DNA of 64,000 bases, from positions 62,001 to 126,000 of the forward strand of contig MGPC01000013.1 in assembly GCA_001797315.1 (NCBI GenBank), written 5' to 3'. Position numbers and translations under genes: made by a program. This DNA is from Curvibacter sp. GWA2_64_110 (GTDB lineage: Bacteria > Pseudomonadota > Gammaproteobacteria > Burkholderiales > Burkholderiaceae_C). The notes beneath the pieces are model-generated. The model had not been told where the DNA came from. It worked only from the letters and a program-made list of their open reading frames with translations, and made no database searches. Shown here in pieces: positions 45,378 to 54,157 of the stretch (positions within the stretch are counted from its first letter, which is position 1; each line of letters opens with the position of its first letter).

Positions 45378-46652
45378 TCAGGCAGCTTCAGATACCTTGT
45401 GGGTTCCGAAGCGATTTTCGATATAGGTCTCGACCACTTGCTGGAAATCGCGCGCAATCGCGTCGCCGCGGAGGGTCATGCGCTTTTCGCCGTCGATGAA
45501 GACCGGCGCGGCCGGCGCCTCGCCCGTGCCCGGCAGGCTGATGCCGATATCGGCATGCTTGCTTTCACCGGGTCCGTTGACGATACATCCCATCACCGCC
45601 ACCTTGAGCGTCTCAACCCCAGGGTAACGCTTGCGCCAGACCGGCATCTGCGCACGCAGGAAGTCATCGATCTGTTTGGCCAGCTCCTGGAAAGTGGTGC
45701 TGGTGGTACGGCCACAGCCCGGGCAGGCCGTGACGCTGGGCACGAAAGTGCGCAGGCCCAGTGCCTGCAGGATCTCGGAGGCAATCACCACCTCCTGCGT
45801 ACGTGCCTCGCCCGGCTGCGGCGTCAGCGAGACACGAATGGTGTCGCCGATGCCCTCTTGTAACAAGATGGAAAGCGCCGCGGCGGAAGCGACTGTGCCC
45901 TTGGTACCCATGCCGGCTTCGGTCAGGCCCAGATGAAGCGCGTAATCACAGCGCATGGCCAGTTCACGATAGACTGAAATCAGGTCCTGCACGCCGCTGA
46001 CCTTGCAGGACAGGATGATCTGCCTGCCCTCCATGCCCATGCCTTCGGCGAAACGTGCCGACTCGATGGCGGAAGTCACCAGCGCTTCGTACATCACCGC
46101 CTTGGCATCCCAGGGCTCAGTGCGTCGACTGTTTTCATCCATCAGGCTGGCCAGCAACTCCTGATCCAGACTACCCCAGTTGACACCGATGCGCACCGGC
46201 TTGTTCCAGCGCATGGCCACCTCGATCATCTGGCCGAATTGGCGATCACGCTTGTCACCCTTGCCGACGTTACCAGGATTGATGCGGTATTTGGACAAGG
46301 CCTCGGCACAAGCCGGGTAAGCCGTGAGCAACGTATGGCCGTTGTAGTGAAAATCGCCAATCAAGGGGACATCGACCCCCATTCGATCAAGTTGTTCGCG
46401 AATGTGCGGTACCGCCTGTGCCGCCTCCGGCGTGTTGACCGTGATACGGACCATCTCGGAGCCGGCCAGAGCCAGTTCCTTGACCTGAATGGCCGTGCCG
46501 ATAGCATCCACCGTATCGGTGTTGGTCATCGATTGGACGCGCACCGGCGCACCGCCACCAACGGTCACGACGCGCGTACCCCAGCTCACGCTGGCCTGAC
46601 GTGTACGACGTGATTTCGGCGCTGTCTGCTCGATCGGAAAACTGGGCTGCAC
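45378..46652 (-). CDS. ispG: 4-hydroxy-3-methylbut-2-enyl diphosphate synthase IspG
   Basis: IspG (GcpE) is a 4Fe-4S enzyme that turns methylerythritol cyclodiphosphate into HMBPP, the step after IspF in the MEP pathway. The 424-residue protein has the TIM-barrel start [18 protein letters not shown], the [14 protein letters not shown] block and the cluster ligands in [18 protein letters not shown] and [18 protein letters not shown]. The GTG start at 46652 adjoins the rodZ stop. ispD and ispF are 31 kb to the left. Confidence 0.97.
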   Translation of the reverse strand: MQPSFPIEQTAPKSRRTRQASVSWGTRVVTVGGGAPVRVQSMTNTDTVDAIGTAIQVKELALAGSEMVRITVNTPEAAQAVPHIREQLDRMGVDVPLIGDFHYNGHTLLTAYPACAEALSKYRINPGNVGKGDKRDRQFGQMIEVAMRWNKPVRIGVNWGSLDQELLASLMDENSRRTEPWDAKAVMYEALVTSAIESARFAEGMGMEGRQIILSCKVSGVQDLISVYRELAMRCDYALHLGLTEAGMGTKGTVASAAALSILLQEGIGDTIRVSLTPQPGEARTQEVVIASEILQALGLRTFVPSVTACPGCGRTTSTTFQELAKQIDDFLRAQMPVWRKRYPGVETLKVAVMGCIVNGPGESKHADIGISLPGTGEAPAAPVFIDGEKRMTLRGDAIARDFQQVVETYIENRFGTHKVSEAA

Positions 46653-47615
46653 TTACTTGACCTCAAAACGGGCGACGTTTTCGCGCGCGACTGTCTCCAG
46701 GCTGAATGGCTTGCCACGCACCAGGACCTCAGTGGCGTCGGCTCGCCCTATCACCACCGACAGCGGCAGTGCACCCGAGACGCCCACTGTTTCACCGGCT
46801 ATCAGCGTCCGGCGCAACTGAACGACACCCTGCGCATCCGTAACTTCAACCCAGGACGAACCACGGGCCTTGAAAGCAAGCACCCCGCTGCCAACCGCAC
46901 TGGCCGGCATCCCGGCTACAGCAGGAGCCGCCGGACTAGCAGCCGGCGCTACCGCAATAACGCCAGGAGCGGGTGGAGTCACAGATGCCACCGGTTGCTT
47001 GCTGGCAATGGCCGGAGCCACCGACAGTGGCGTCGGCATGACCGGCTCCGCAAGCGCCTCTGCATGTTTTTCTGCCGCAACGGCAGGCGGCGGCTCCTGC
47101 GCCGGGACGACAGCCACCATCACCTCGGAGGAAGTGATACCGGCGCCTTCCTTGCGCTCCATCGTCGGGAAGAAAATCAATACCAGTGCACCGGCCAGAA
47201 GTGCCAGTGCCGCCAGCACGCCGGGGCGCGAGAGTTGGTTCCACATGGACACCGTCGTCGCATCGCCCGGCGCACGAAATGGGGTGTTGATCCCCCACTC
47301 ATCCGGCTTGAGCTGCGGCACTGTCGTTTGCGGCAACAAGGCGAGCACTGGTGCCGGATCGATCTTCAGGGTCCGGCAGACACTGGAAGCCAGTGCGCGC
47401 ACGAACACGGCATCGGGCAAGAGATCGAGCCGGTCGGCCTCAAGGGCCTCCAGCTTCTTGACCGGCACTTTCATGGATACCGCCAGTGCGGCTACATGCA
47501 GCCCGGCCGCCTCGCGCGCCTGGCGCAGCAATTCACCTGCCGTGACCGACGTTGCCACAGCCTCGCTCGCGGCCGATACGTCCGTTCCCGCCACCAGTTC
47601 TTGTTCCTCACTCAT
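46653..47615 (-). CDS. rodZ: Cytoskeletal protein RodZ
   Basis: RodZ links MreB to the cell-wall elongation machinery and helps set rod shape. The 320-residue protein has an N-terminal helix-turn-helix (about 22-85, AGELLRQAREAAGLHVAALA), a single membrane helix (about 130-147, LAALALLAGALVLIFF), an Ala/Pro-rich periplasmic linker and a C-terminal DUF4115 beta domain (SGVLAFKARGSSWVEVTDAQ). The ATG at 47615 follows GAGGGG with 7-base spacing, so it was chosen over two ATGs upstream. It overlaps the pilW stop by 8 bases. Confidence 0.92.
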   Translation of the reverse strand: MSEEQELVAGTDVSAASEAVATSVTAGELLRQAREAAGLHVAALAVSMKVPVKKLEALEADRLDLLPDAVFVRALASSVCRTLKIDPAPVLALLPQTTVPQLKPDEWGINTPFRAPGDATTVSMWNQLSRPGVLAALALLAGALVLIFFPTMERKEGAGITSSEVMVAVVPAQEPPPAVAAEKHAEALAEPVMPTPLSVAPAIASKQPVASVTPPAPGVIAVAPAASPAAPAVAGMPASAVGSGVLAFKARGSSWVEVTDAQGVVQLRRTLIAGETVGVSGALPLSVVIGRADATEVLVRGKPFSLETVARENVARFEVK

Positions 47616-48444
47616 TGAATGCCCCTCGCTCATAGGCCCCGACTTCACGCGACTGCGGATAGCGTTTCTTGAGTTGTGTCGCCAATTGCTCCACGGCCTC
47701 ACGGTTGTTCAAACGCTGTTCGATTTTGATGCCAAGCCATAGTGACTCGGCATTGGCCATCTCGCCGTTGTTCAGACGCCGGATATAGAACTGGGCACGC
47801 ACCAGTTCCCCCCGCTGAAACAGCAGCATCGCCAGGTTGTAGCCCGTGACCGGGTTGGCGGCATCGAGTTCATAGGACTTGCCCAGGCTGTATTCAGCCT
47901 CGGCCCGTTGGCCGGCCCTGGTCTGACATAGACCCTGGGCCATCCAGGTCTTGGCTCGCCCGCCGTAAGTCGGGTTGGCAATGGCCTGGGCAAAGGCCTG
48001 GAAGGATTCTGGGTAGCGCGCCTGCTGGCACAGCAGCCAGCCATAGTTGTGCGTCACATTGGCATCGCGCGGATTGAGCGCCATGGCGCGGCGGAAACTC
48101 TCTTCGGCCAGACGCAGATCGTTCAAGCGCATGTAAATCAGGCCGCGCAGGTTGTAGGCTTCGGCATAAGCAGGGTCCACCACCAGCGCCTGCTTGATCT
48201 CGTCCAGTGCAACCGTCGTCTGTCCCTGCTCGAAATAGCCGATGGCCAGCTCCAGCCGGATACGAGCCCGCTTGCGCGCCTCAGGTTCGTCGGAATCGGT
48301 CACGATATCCGGCTGATTGCCATGCATCCCCGCTGGCTCGGCCGTGGTGGCGCAGCCGGACAGCCCCGCCACGGCCGCCAGCGCCAGACAAGCGCCCCAC
48401 AAATACATGGCGGCCCGTCGCGATACCGTCTCGCTGATTGTCAT
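47608..48444 (-). CDS. pilW: Type IV pilus biogenesis lipoprotein PilW/PilF
   Basis: PilF (PilW in Neisseria) is an outer-membrane lipoprotein that helps secretin PilQ assemble. The 278-residue protein has a lipoprotein signal (LSGC, Cys31) and six or so TPR units, for example YFEQGQTTVALDEIKQALVVD and AEAYNLRGLIYMRLNDLRLAEE in parts. It sits between rlmN and rodZ, the conserved gene order in beta- and gammaproteobacteria. It implies type IV pili, although no other pil gene is in this window. Confidence 0.9.
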   Translation of the reverse strand: MTISETVSRRAAMYLWGACLALAAVAGLSGCATTAEPAGMHGNQPDIVTDSDEPEARKRARIRLELAIGYFEQGQTTVALDEIKQALVVDPAYAEAYNLRGLIYMRLNDLRLAEESFRRAMALNPRDANVTHNYGWLLCQQARYPESFQAFAQAIANPTYGGRAKTWMAQGLCQTRAGQRAEAEYSLGKSYELDAANPVTGYNLAMLLFQRGELVRAQFYIRRLNNGEMANAESLWLGIKIEQRLNNREAVEQLATQLKKRYPQSREVGAYERGAFNE

Positions 48445-48447
48445 GCC

Positions 48448-49596
48448 TTAAATCTCCTCCGAGTTCTTTTCCATTGCCGCCACGGGTTTGAGCATCACGA
48501 TGCGCTGCTGTGCAATGCGCTCACCCACCCGGGTACGGTCCCTGACATCGCCAGCCAGTTGTCCGCAGGCGGCATCGATATCGTCACCGCGTGTTTTGCG
48601 CACGGTCGTCACGATACCAGCATCCAAGAGGATTTTCGCGAAAGCAAGCACCTGGCTTTGCGGCGATCGCACCAGGCCCGACTCAGGGAATGGGTTGAAG
48701 GGAATCAAGTTGAACTTGCACCAGACGCCACCGGTCGCGTGCTGGCGCACCAGCTCGACCAGTTGTCGCGCATGCTCGGGTTGATCATTCACGCCATCGA
48801 GCATGCAGTATTCGAAGGTGATGAAATCGCGCGGCGCATGGGCCAGATAGCGGTTGCAGGCCGCCATCAACTCGGCAATCGGGTACTTCCGGTTCAGCGG
48901 CACCAAGTTGTCGCGCAGGGCATCGTTGGGCGCATGCAGGGACACCGCCAGCGCCACCGGGCAATCCTGTGCCAGGCGATCCATCATGGGCACCACGCCC
49001 GAGGTGGACACGGTCACACGGCGGCGCGACAGGCCGTAGCCATGATCGTCCAGCATGATGCGCAGGGCCGGAATGAGTTCGTTGTAGTTCTGCAGCGGTT
49101 CGCCCATGCCCATCATCACCACATTGGTGATGACCCGATCCTGGCGTCCGAGATGCTGGCGCAAGAAACGCTCGGCAAACCAGAGCTGGGCGATGATCTC
49201 GCCTGTCGTCAGGTTGCGGCTGAAACCCTGATGGCCGGTCGAGCAAAAGCGGCAGCCGACCGCGCAACCGGCCTGGGACGAAACGCACAGCGTGCCGCGG
49301 TCTTCCTCGGGAATGAAAACAGCCTCGACGGCATTGCCGTCCCCCACATCGAACAGCCACTTGATGGTGCCGTCGGCAGAGATTTGCTGGGAGATGACAT
49401 CCAGTCCCTTGATATGGGCCGTCGTCGCCAGCTTCTCACGCAGGGACTTCGCCAGATCGGTCATCTCACCGAAACCGGACGCCCCTTTTTGATGGATCCA
49501 GCGAAACAGCTGGGTGGCACGGAACCGTTTTTCACCCAGCCGCTCGCAAAAGGCGGCCAAACCGTCGAGGTCATAATCGAGCAGGTTGGCCGTCAT
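48448..49596 (-). CDS. rlmN: 23S rRNA/tRNA adenine-C2 methyltransferase RlmN
   Basis: RlmN is a radical SAM enzyme that methylates A2503 of 23S rRNA and A37 of several tRNAs. The 382-residue protein has the cluster motif CAVGCRFC (Cys111, Cys115, Cys118), the [11 protein letters not shown] substrate block, SLHAPND, and the catalytic Cys355 near the C-terminus ([12 protein letters not shown]). The ATG at 49596 matches the family start. It lies between ndk and pilW. Confidence 0.96.
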   Translation of the reverse strand: MTANLLDYDLDGLAAFCERLGEKRFRATQLFRWIHQKGASGFGEMTDLAKSLREKLATTAHIKGLDVISQQISADGTIKWLFDVGDGNAVEAVFIPEEDRGTLCVSSQAGCAVGCRFCSTGHQGFSRNLTTGEIIAQLWFAERFLRQHLGRQDRVITNVVMMGMGEPLQNYNELIPALRIMLDDHGYGLSRRRVTVSTSGVVPMMDRLAQDCPVALAVSLHAPNDALRDNLVPLNRKYPIAELMAACNRYLAHAPRDFITFEYCMLDGVNDQPEHARQLVELVRQHATGGVWCKFNLIPFNPFPESGLVRSPQSQVLAFAKILLDAGIVTTVRKTRGDDIDAACGQLAGDVRDRTRVGERIAQQRIVMLKPVAAMEKNSEEI

Positions 49597-49603
49597 CTCA
49601 TGT

Positions 49604-50029
49604 TCAGCGCGAATAGACGTTCATACCGGGGAAGAAGAAGGCCACTTCCACAGCAGCCGTCTCGGCGGCATCGGAGCCGTGCACAGCGTTGGCGTCGATG
49701 CTGTCGGCGAAATCGGCGCGGATCGTGCCGGGCGCAGCTTTCTTGGGATCGGTAGCCCCCATCAGGTCACGGTTTTTCAGAATGGCGCCTTCGCCTTCCA
49801 GCGCCTGGATCATCACCGGGCCGGAAATCATGAAATCCACCAGATCCTTGAAGAAGGGACGCTCTTTGTGCACGGCATAAAAAGCCTCTGCTTCACGGCG
49901 GGACAGGTGCGCCATCTTGGCGGCGACAACCTTCAGGCCGGCGGCTTCGAAGCGGGCATAGATCTGACCGATCACGTTCTTGGCGACGGCATCGGGCTTG
50001 ATGATGGAGAGAGTGCGTTCGATAGACAT
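49604..50029 (-). CDS. ndk: Nucleoside diphosphate kinase Ndk
   Basis: Ndk transfers phosphate between nucleoside triphosphates and diphosphates. The 141-residue protein has the conserved [14 protein letters not shown] start, [18 protein letters not shown], and the active-site His117 in [12 protein letters not shown]. Length is exactly that of the family. It heads the ndk-rlmN-pilW-rodZ run and is preceded by a 139-base gap after rluB that contains an inverted repeat. Confidence 0.98.
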   Translation of the reverse strand: MSIERTLSIIKPDAVAKNVIGQIYARFEAAGLKVVAAKMAHLSRREAEAFYAVHKERPFFKDLVDFMISGPVMIQALEGEGAILKNRDLMGATDPKKAAPGTIRADFADSIDANAVHGSDAAETAAVEVAFFFPGMNVYSR

Positions 50030-50082
50030 GTGATTTTCCTGAGTTATTGGTGTTCAGTTTCCACCCACTGGGCAAAGCCTTG

Positions 50083-50129
50083 GATTTTAACCCGTAAGGC
50101 ATTGCAGGCTTGTTCAACGGGTCAAAATC
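50083..50129. promoter_or_regulatory. Inverted repeat upstream of ndk
   Basis: GATTTTAACCCGT (50083-50095) and ACGGGTCAAAATC (50117-50129) pair with one mismatch in 13 across a 21-base loop. It lies in the 139-base rluB-ndk gap. Its role (operator, or transcript end of rluB) is not clear; no T-tract is obvious. Confidence 0.4.
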
Positions 50130-50168
50130 TCTCTGTGGAGTTGGCCGGCGGCAGCCGTAGGGCTGACT

Positions 50169-51521
50169 TCAGCGACCACGCCCCCCGCGGCGCTGGCCTC
50201 CACCTCCGCTCCCGCCATCACGGCGCGGCCCCTGGCGCTGGCGCGTGAAGCTGTCGGCGCCGATGTAGCCGAAGGCCGTTTTCATCGGATCCGGCTGGGC
50301 ATCGCCGCCCTGGCGGTCACCCCGTTCCTTGCGTCCCTGGGATTTTCGCGCGCCCGGATTGGCCGCGCCCGGTCCCGGGCCGCGTGGTCCATTGCCACCA
50401 CCGCCACGTCGCTTGTTACGGCCTGCCCCACCCGCTTTTCCCCCAGGCTGGGAACGGTTTACCCCGTTCCCCTCGGCTGTGCTCGTCGCATCGCCGCCTG
50501 GCGCGCCACGACGGTCGGCAGCGCGCATCAAAGCCTTGATATCGCCTTCATCGAGTTCCATCCAAGCACCGCGCTTCAGACCGCGTGGCAGCATCATGGC
50601 GCCATAGCGGATGCGGATCAGACGACTGACCGCATGGCCGACCGCCTCCAGCATGCGGCGCACCTCACGGTTGCGCCCTTCGGAAATGGTGACGCGATAC
50701 CAGCAGTTCGAGCCTTCGCCGCCGCCTTCCTCGATCGAGCCGAACTGGGCCACACCATCGTCGAGCTGGACACCCTCCAGCAGGCGCTGCTTTTCTTCCT
50801 TGCTCAGAGCGCCAAGCACACGCACGGCGTACTCCCGCTCCAGGCCGAAGCGGGGATGCATCAGTTTGTTGGCCAATTCGCCGGAATTGGTGAACAGGAG
50901 CAGCCCCTCGGTATTGAGATCCAGGCGACCGACCGATTGCCACTTGCCCTGCCCGAGCTTGGGCAGTTTGCGAAAAACCGTCGGTCGGTTCTGCGGGTCG
51001 TCGTGCGTCACGACCTCGCCAACCGGCTTGTGGTACGCGATCACGCGCGCGGCCGGTGGCTCGATGCGAAAACGCACCGGCTTGCCATTGACCTTGATAT
51101 GGTCACCGAACTGGATACGTTGACCGATGTGGGCCGGCTCGTTGTTGACCGAAATCCGCCCCTCCATGATGAGTTGCTCCATCTCAAGCCGCGATCCCAT
51201 GCCGGCCTGCGCCAGCACCTTGTGCAGCTTCGGCGTTTCCACCTGGGGCGCCAGCACCCGCTTGGACGGCAACGTCACATCCGGCGACGCCTCATCGGCA
51301 TCCAATTGACCGGATACCACATCTTCAAAACGGTAGCTCGCCTCGCTCGTCCGGTCCGCCTGGGCATCCCGCCTCGCAGAGCGGGGTTGCGGGGCCGCAT
51401 CTTCTCTGGATTCGCTGGTCATGCCGGCGTCCTCGGGCGGTGCGACGGCTGTCTGGACCTCAGTTTCGGCAGACTCTGCAGCCTGTGCCGGCACGGGCGC
51501 AGAAGGGTTGTGATCGCTCAT
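50169..51521 (-). CDS. rluB: 23S rRNA pseudouridine synthase RluB
   Basis: RluB makes pseudouridine 2605 in 23S rRNA. The 450-residue protein has an acidic/Ala-rich N-terminal extension of about 90 residues, an S4 domain ([20 protein letters not shown]), then the catalytic domain with [19 protein letters not shown] holding the nucleophilic Asp. The last 100 residues are Gly/Arg-rich low complexity ([18 protein letters not shown]). It is longer than the usual 290 residues because of both ends. The start overlaps the scpB stop by 4 bases. Confidence 0.9.
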   Translation of the reverse strand: MSDHNPSAPVPAQAAESAETEVQTAVAPPEDAGMTSESREDAAPQPRSARRDAQADRTSEASYRFEDVVSGQLDADEASPDVTLPSKRVLAPQVETPKLHKVLAQAGMGSRLEMEQLIMEGRISVNNEPAHIGQRIQFGDHIKVNGKPVRFRIEPPAARVIAYHKPVGEVVTHDDPQNRPTVFRKLPKLGQGKWQSVGRLDLNTEGLLLFTNSGELANKLMHPRFGLEREYAVRVLGALSKEEKQRLLEGVQLDDGVAQFGSIEEGGGEGSNCWYRVTISEGRNREVRRMLEAVGHAVSRLIRIRYGAMMLPRGLKRGAWMELDEGDIKALMRAADRRGAPGGDATSTAEGNGVNRSQPGGKAGGAGRNKRRGGGGNGPRGPGPGAANPGARKSQGRKERGDRQGGDAQPDPMKTAFGYIGADSFTRQRQGPRRDGGSGGGGQRRGGRGR

Positions 51522-52183
51522 GGTTGATTTCCACTCAAGACAAAGAGTTCATCCGGGGTTCCAGCCTGCTCTGTCAGTTCGGATTGCGCTATCCCCGCGA
51601 CGTCACTGCCCGTCTCCATCGGCAAGGATTCCTGCGCGGCCCCCAGCATGTCGAGCATGCCGGCCTGCTGCGCCGGCGTTTCCATCAGGGGAAGCTGGTC
51701 AAGGGACTCCAGGCCGAGGTCATCCAAAAATTGCTTGGTCGTCGCATACAGCGCCGGCCGGCCGACCGCCTCACGGTGACCGATAACCTCAATCCAGCCA
51801 CGGTCCTCCAGTTGCTTGAGGAGCATCGAGTTGATGGTCACGCCCCGGATGTCCTCCATGTCGCCACGCGTCACCGGCTGCCGGTAGGCAATGATGGCCA
51901 AAGTTTCAAGCGTCGCACGCGTGTAGCGCGGCGGCTTCTCCGGGTGCAGGCGATCCAGGTATTCGCGCATCTCAGGGCGGCTTTGAAAGCGCCACCCGCT
52001 GGCGACACACACCAGTTCCACGCCGCGCAGGGTCCATTCCTGCTGGAGATCGAGCAGCAACTGCTTGATCGTGTCCCCCCCCAACTCATCGTTGAACAGC
52101 GTCCGCATGTCCCGCAGCTGCAGGGGTTGCTGTGAGCAGATCAGGGCTGTTTCCAGCACGCGCTTGGCATCCGCCGTATTCAT
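51518..52183 (-). CDS. scpB: Segregation and condensation protein ScpB
   Basis: ScpB is the winged-helix subunit of the SMC-ScpAB condensin that organises the chromosome. The 221-residue protein has the two winged-helix units: [20 protein letters not shown] at the start, [40 protein letters not shown]-type block ([18 protein letters not shown]) and [19 protein letters not shown]. It overlaps rluB by 4 bases, the common scpB-rluB arrangement. scpA is not adjacent. The 128-base gap upstream to rluD holds nothing I recognise. Confidence 0.92.
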   Translation of the reverse strand: MNTADAKRVLETALICSQQPLQLRDMRTLFNDELGGDTIKQLLLDLQQEWTLRGVELVCVASGWRFQSRPEMREYLDRLHPEKPPRYTRATLETLAIIAYRQPVTRGDMEDIRGVTINSMLLKQLEDRGWIEVIGHREAVGRPALYATTKQFLDDLGLESLDQLPLMETPAQQAGMLDMLGAAQESLPMETGSDVAGIAQSELTEQAGTPDELFVLSGNQP

Positions 52184-52311
52184 GGTCTTGCGAGTCCAGA
52201 AAAAAGCATCATCTCGATGCGAATATCAGGGTGTTTGACGAGGTGCGGCTCATGGACCGAGCGTCCCTGGCCGGAGGCGTCCCGGCAAAGGCCGGGGCCG
52301 AAGGGAAGCCT

Positions 52312-53334
52312 TCAAGGGTCATCCTGTTTTGCATTGTAGCCCAGCCCCCAAGCCTGCAAGGCCCTTTGCAAATCATCCGGCAACGGCGCCCGGAACACCA
52401 AGGCCTGTCCGGTCATCGGATGCGTGAACGCCAGGCGGCAGGCATGCAGGGCCTGCCGCTGCAGGCCTGCCGCTGCCGCGCCGCCATAGAGCTCATCAGC
52501 CACCAGCGGGTGGCCGATCGATGCCAGGTGAACCCGGATCTGGTGTGTACGTCCGGTGTGCAGGGTACAGCGCAACAAACAGCCCAGCTCACAGTTGGCG
52601 AGCTGTTCGATGCTGGTTCTAGCCGGCTTGCCGGCATGCCGCGCCAGATCAACCACTGCCATGCGCAGGCGGTTGCGTGGATCGCGCCCGATCGGCGCGT
52701 CAACGTCGCGGCGGGAGGGGCCATGCCAAGGATGATGGGCCAACGCCACATACTGGCGACTTACCTCGCGCTGGGCGATCAGCCGCACCAACGCCTCCAT
52801 CGTCGCCCGGGTCCGGGCCACCACCATCAGACCGCTGGTGTCTTTGTCCAAGCGATGGACAATGCCCGCCCGCGGCAGTTGTGCCGCCTGGGTATCGTAG
52901 GCCAGCAGGCCGTTCAGCAAGGTCCCGGACCAGTTGCCAGGAGCCGGATGCACCACCAGTCCGGCCGGCTTGTTGATCACCATCAGATGCGGATCTTCGA
53001 AGACGATCTGCAAGGGAATGGCTTCAGGCTTGAAAGCCTGGCTTTGGGGCGTCGGCCGCAATTCGATGACACCGTGCTCGCCCGCCTTGACCTTGAGTGC
53101 CGGCTTGCGCAAGGTGACGCCGTTCTGGGTCACCGCCCCGGCCTCAATCAATTGCTGCAGGTAGCTGCGGGAAAACTCCGGAATCAGTTCGACCAAAGCG
53201 CGGTCCAGGCGCGATCCGTGCAGGGCCTCCCCAATGATCCAGGCACGTGACTCCGCCTCCACGGGGCTGTCGACGCCGTCATCGAGCTCCTCGTCGGCAG
53301 GGGGGGTCGATATAATTGAGTTCGATTCTTTCAA
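52312..53334 (-). CDS. rluD: 23S rRNA pseudouridine synthase RluD
   Basis: RluD forms pseudouridines 1911, 1915 and 1917 in helix 69 of 23S rRNA. The protein has an S4 domain (GSRLDRALVELIPEFSRSYL), the catalytic core with RAGIVHRLDKDTSGLMVVA holding the Asp, and HTGRTHQIRVHLASIGHPL. The N-terminus is uncertain. The TTG at 53334 gives 340 residues but lacks a clear ribosome binding site, and no ATG is nearby. It diverges from bamD with only 16 bases between the chosen start codons. Confidence 0.88.
   Translation of the reverse strand: MKESNSIISTPPADEELDDGVDSPVEAESRAWIIGEALHGSRLDRALVELIPEFSRSYLQQLIEAGAVTQNGVTLRKPALKVKAGEHGVIELRPTPQSQAFKPEAIPLQIVFEDPHLMVINKPAGLVVHPAPGNWSGTLLNGLLAYDTQAAQLPRAGIVHRLDKDTSGLMVVARTRATMEALVRLIAQREVSRQYVALAHHPWHGPSRRDVDAPIGRDPRNRLRMAVVDLARHAGKPARTSIEQLANCELGCLLRCTLHTGRTHQIRVHLASIGHPLVADELYGGAAAAGLQRQALHACRLAFTHPMTGQALVFRAPLPDDLQRALQAWGLGYNAKQDDP
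53311..53316 (+). promoter_or_regulatory. TATAAT -10 hexamer upstream of bamD
   Basis: A consensus TATAAT lies 35 bases ahead of the bamD ATG, inside the rluD N-terminal codons if rluD starts at TTG 53334. The matching -35 position (53288-53293) reads TCCTCG, so the promoter is half-supported. A GAGAGAG ribosome binding site follows. Confidence 0.4.
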
Positions 53335-53350
53335 GAGAGAGTAGCCTGTA

Positions 53351-54157
53351 ATGCTTCGCACCAAATTATCGGTTGTCTGTACCCTGTTCCTGGCAACTGG
53401 GGCAGCACTGATCGCCGGATGCTCATCCACACCTGTCGACAAGACAGCCGGCATGAGCCCGAACAAGATCTACGCCGAAGCCAAGGACGAACTCAGCACC
53501 GGCGCCTACGACAAGGCGATTCCCCTGCTCGAAAAACTCGAGGGGCGCGCTGCCGGCACCCCGCTGGCCCAGCAAGCCCAGCTTGACAAGGCCTATGCCC
53601 ACTACAAATACCAGGAGCCGGCCCAGGCACTGGCCACACTGGATCGCTTCATCAAGCTGCACCCTGCCAGCCCCGCCCTCGACTACGCGCTCTACCTCAA
53701 GGGCATCATCAATTTCAACGATGACCTCGGTCTGTTCTCTTCGATCACGCGCCAGGATTTGGCAGAGCGTGACCAGAAGGCCGCCAAGGAGTCGTTCGAA
53801 TCCTTCAAGGAACTGGCCACGCGCTTCCCCGACTCTCGCTATACGCCCGATGCACGGCTGCGCATGAGCTACATCGTCAACTCTCTGGCCCAGTACGAAG
53901 TCCACGTGGCGCGCTACTACTACTCGCGCGGCGCCTATCTGGCTGCCGTCAACCGGATCCAGATCGCCCTCACCGATTACCAGGGCGCACCAGCTCTGGA
54001 AGAGGCGCTATTCATCCTGGTCAAATCCTATGAAGCACTGAACATGCCGCAACTGCGCGACGATGCCAGGCGGGTGCTCGAAAAGAACTATCCGCAGAGC
54101 GAGTATCTGAGCCAGGGCTTCAAATCGAAGTCGGATCCGTGGTGGAAGTTCTGGTAA
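53351..54157 (+). CDS. bamD: Outer membrane assembly lipoprotein BamD
   Basis: BamD is the essential TPR lipoprotein of the BAM complex. The 268-residue protein has a lipoprotein signal with LIAGC (Cys24), then TPR units seen as YDKAIPLLEKLEGRAAGTP, KYQEPAQALATLDRFIKLHP and RFPDSRYTPDARLRMSYIVN. The ATG at 53351 follows AAGAGAGAG. Its 3' end overlaps the convergent dinG-like gene by 38 bases, ending in SKSDPWWKFW. It is divergent from rluD. Confidence 0.95.
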   Translation: MLRTKLSVVCTLFLATGAALIAGCSSTPVDKTAGMSPNKIYAEAKDELSTGAYDKAIPLLEKLEGRAAGTPLAQQAQLDKAYAHYKYQEPAQALATLDRFIKLHPASPALDYALYLKGIINFNDDLGLFSSITRQDLAERDQKAAKESFESFKELATRFPDSRYTPDARLRMSYIVNSLAQYEVHVARYYYSRGAYLAAVNRIQIALTDYQGAPALEEALFILVKSYEALNMPQLRDDARRVLEKNYPQSEYLSQGFKSKSDPWWKFW

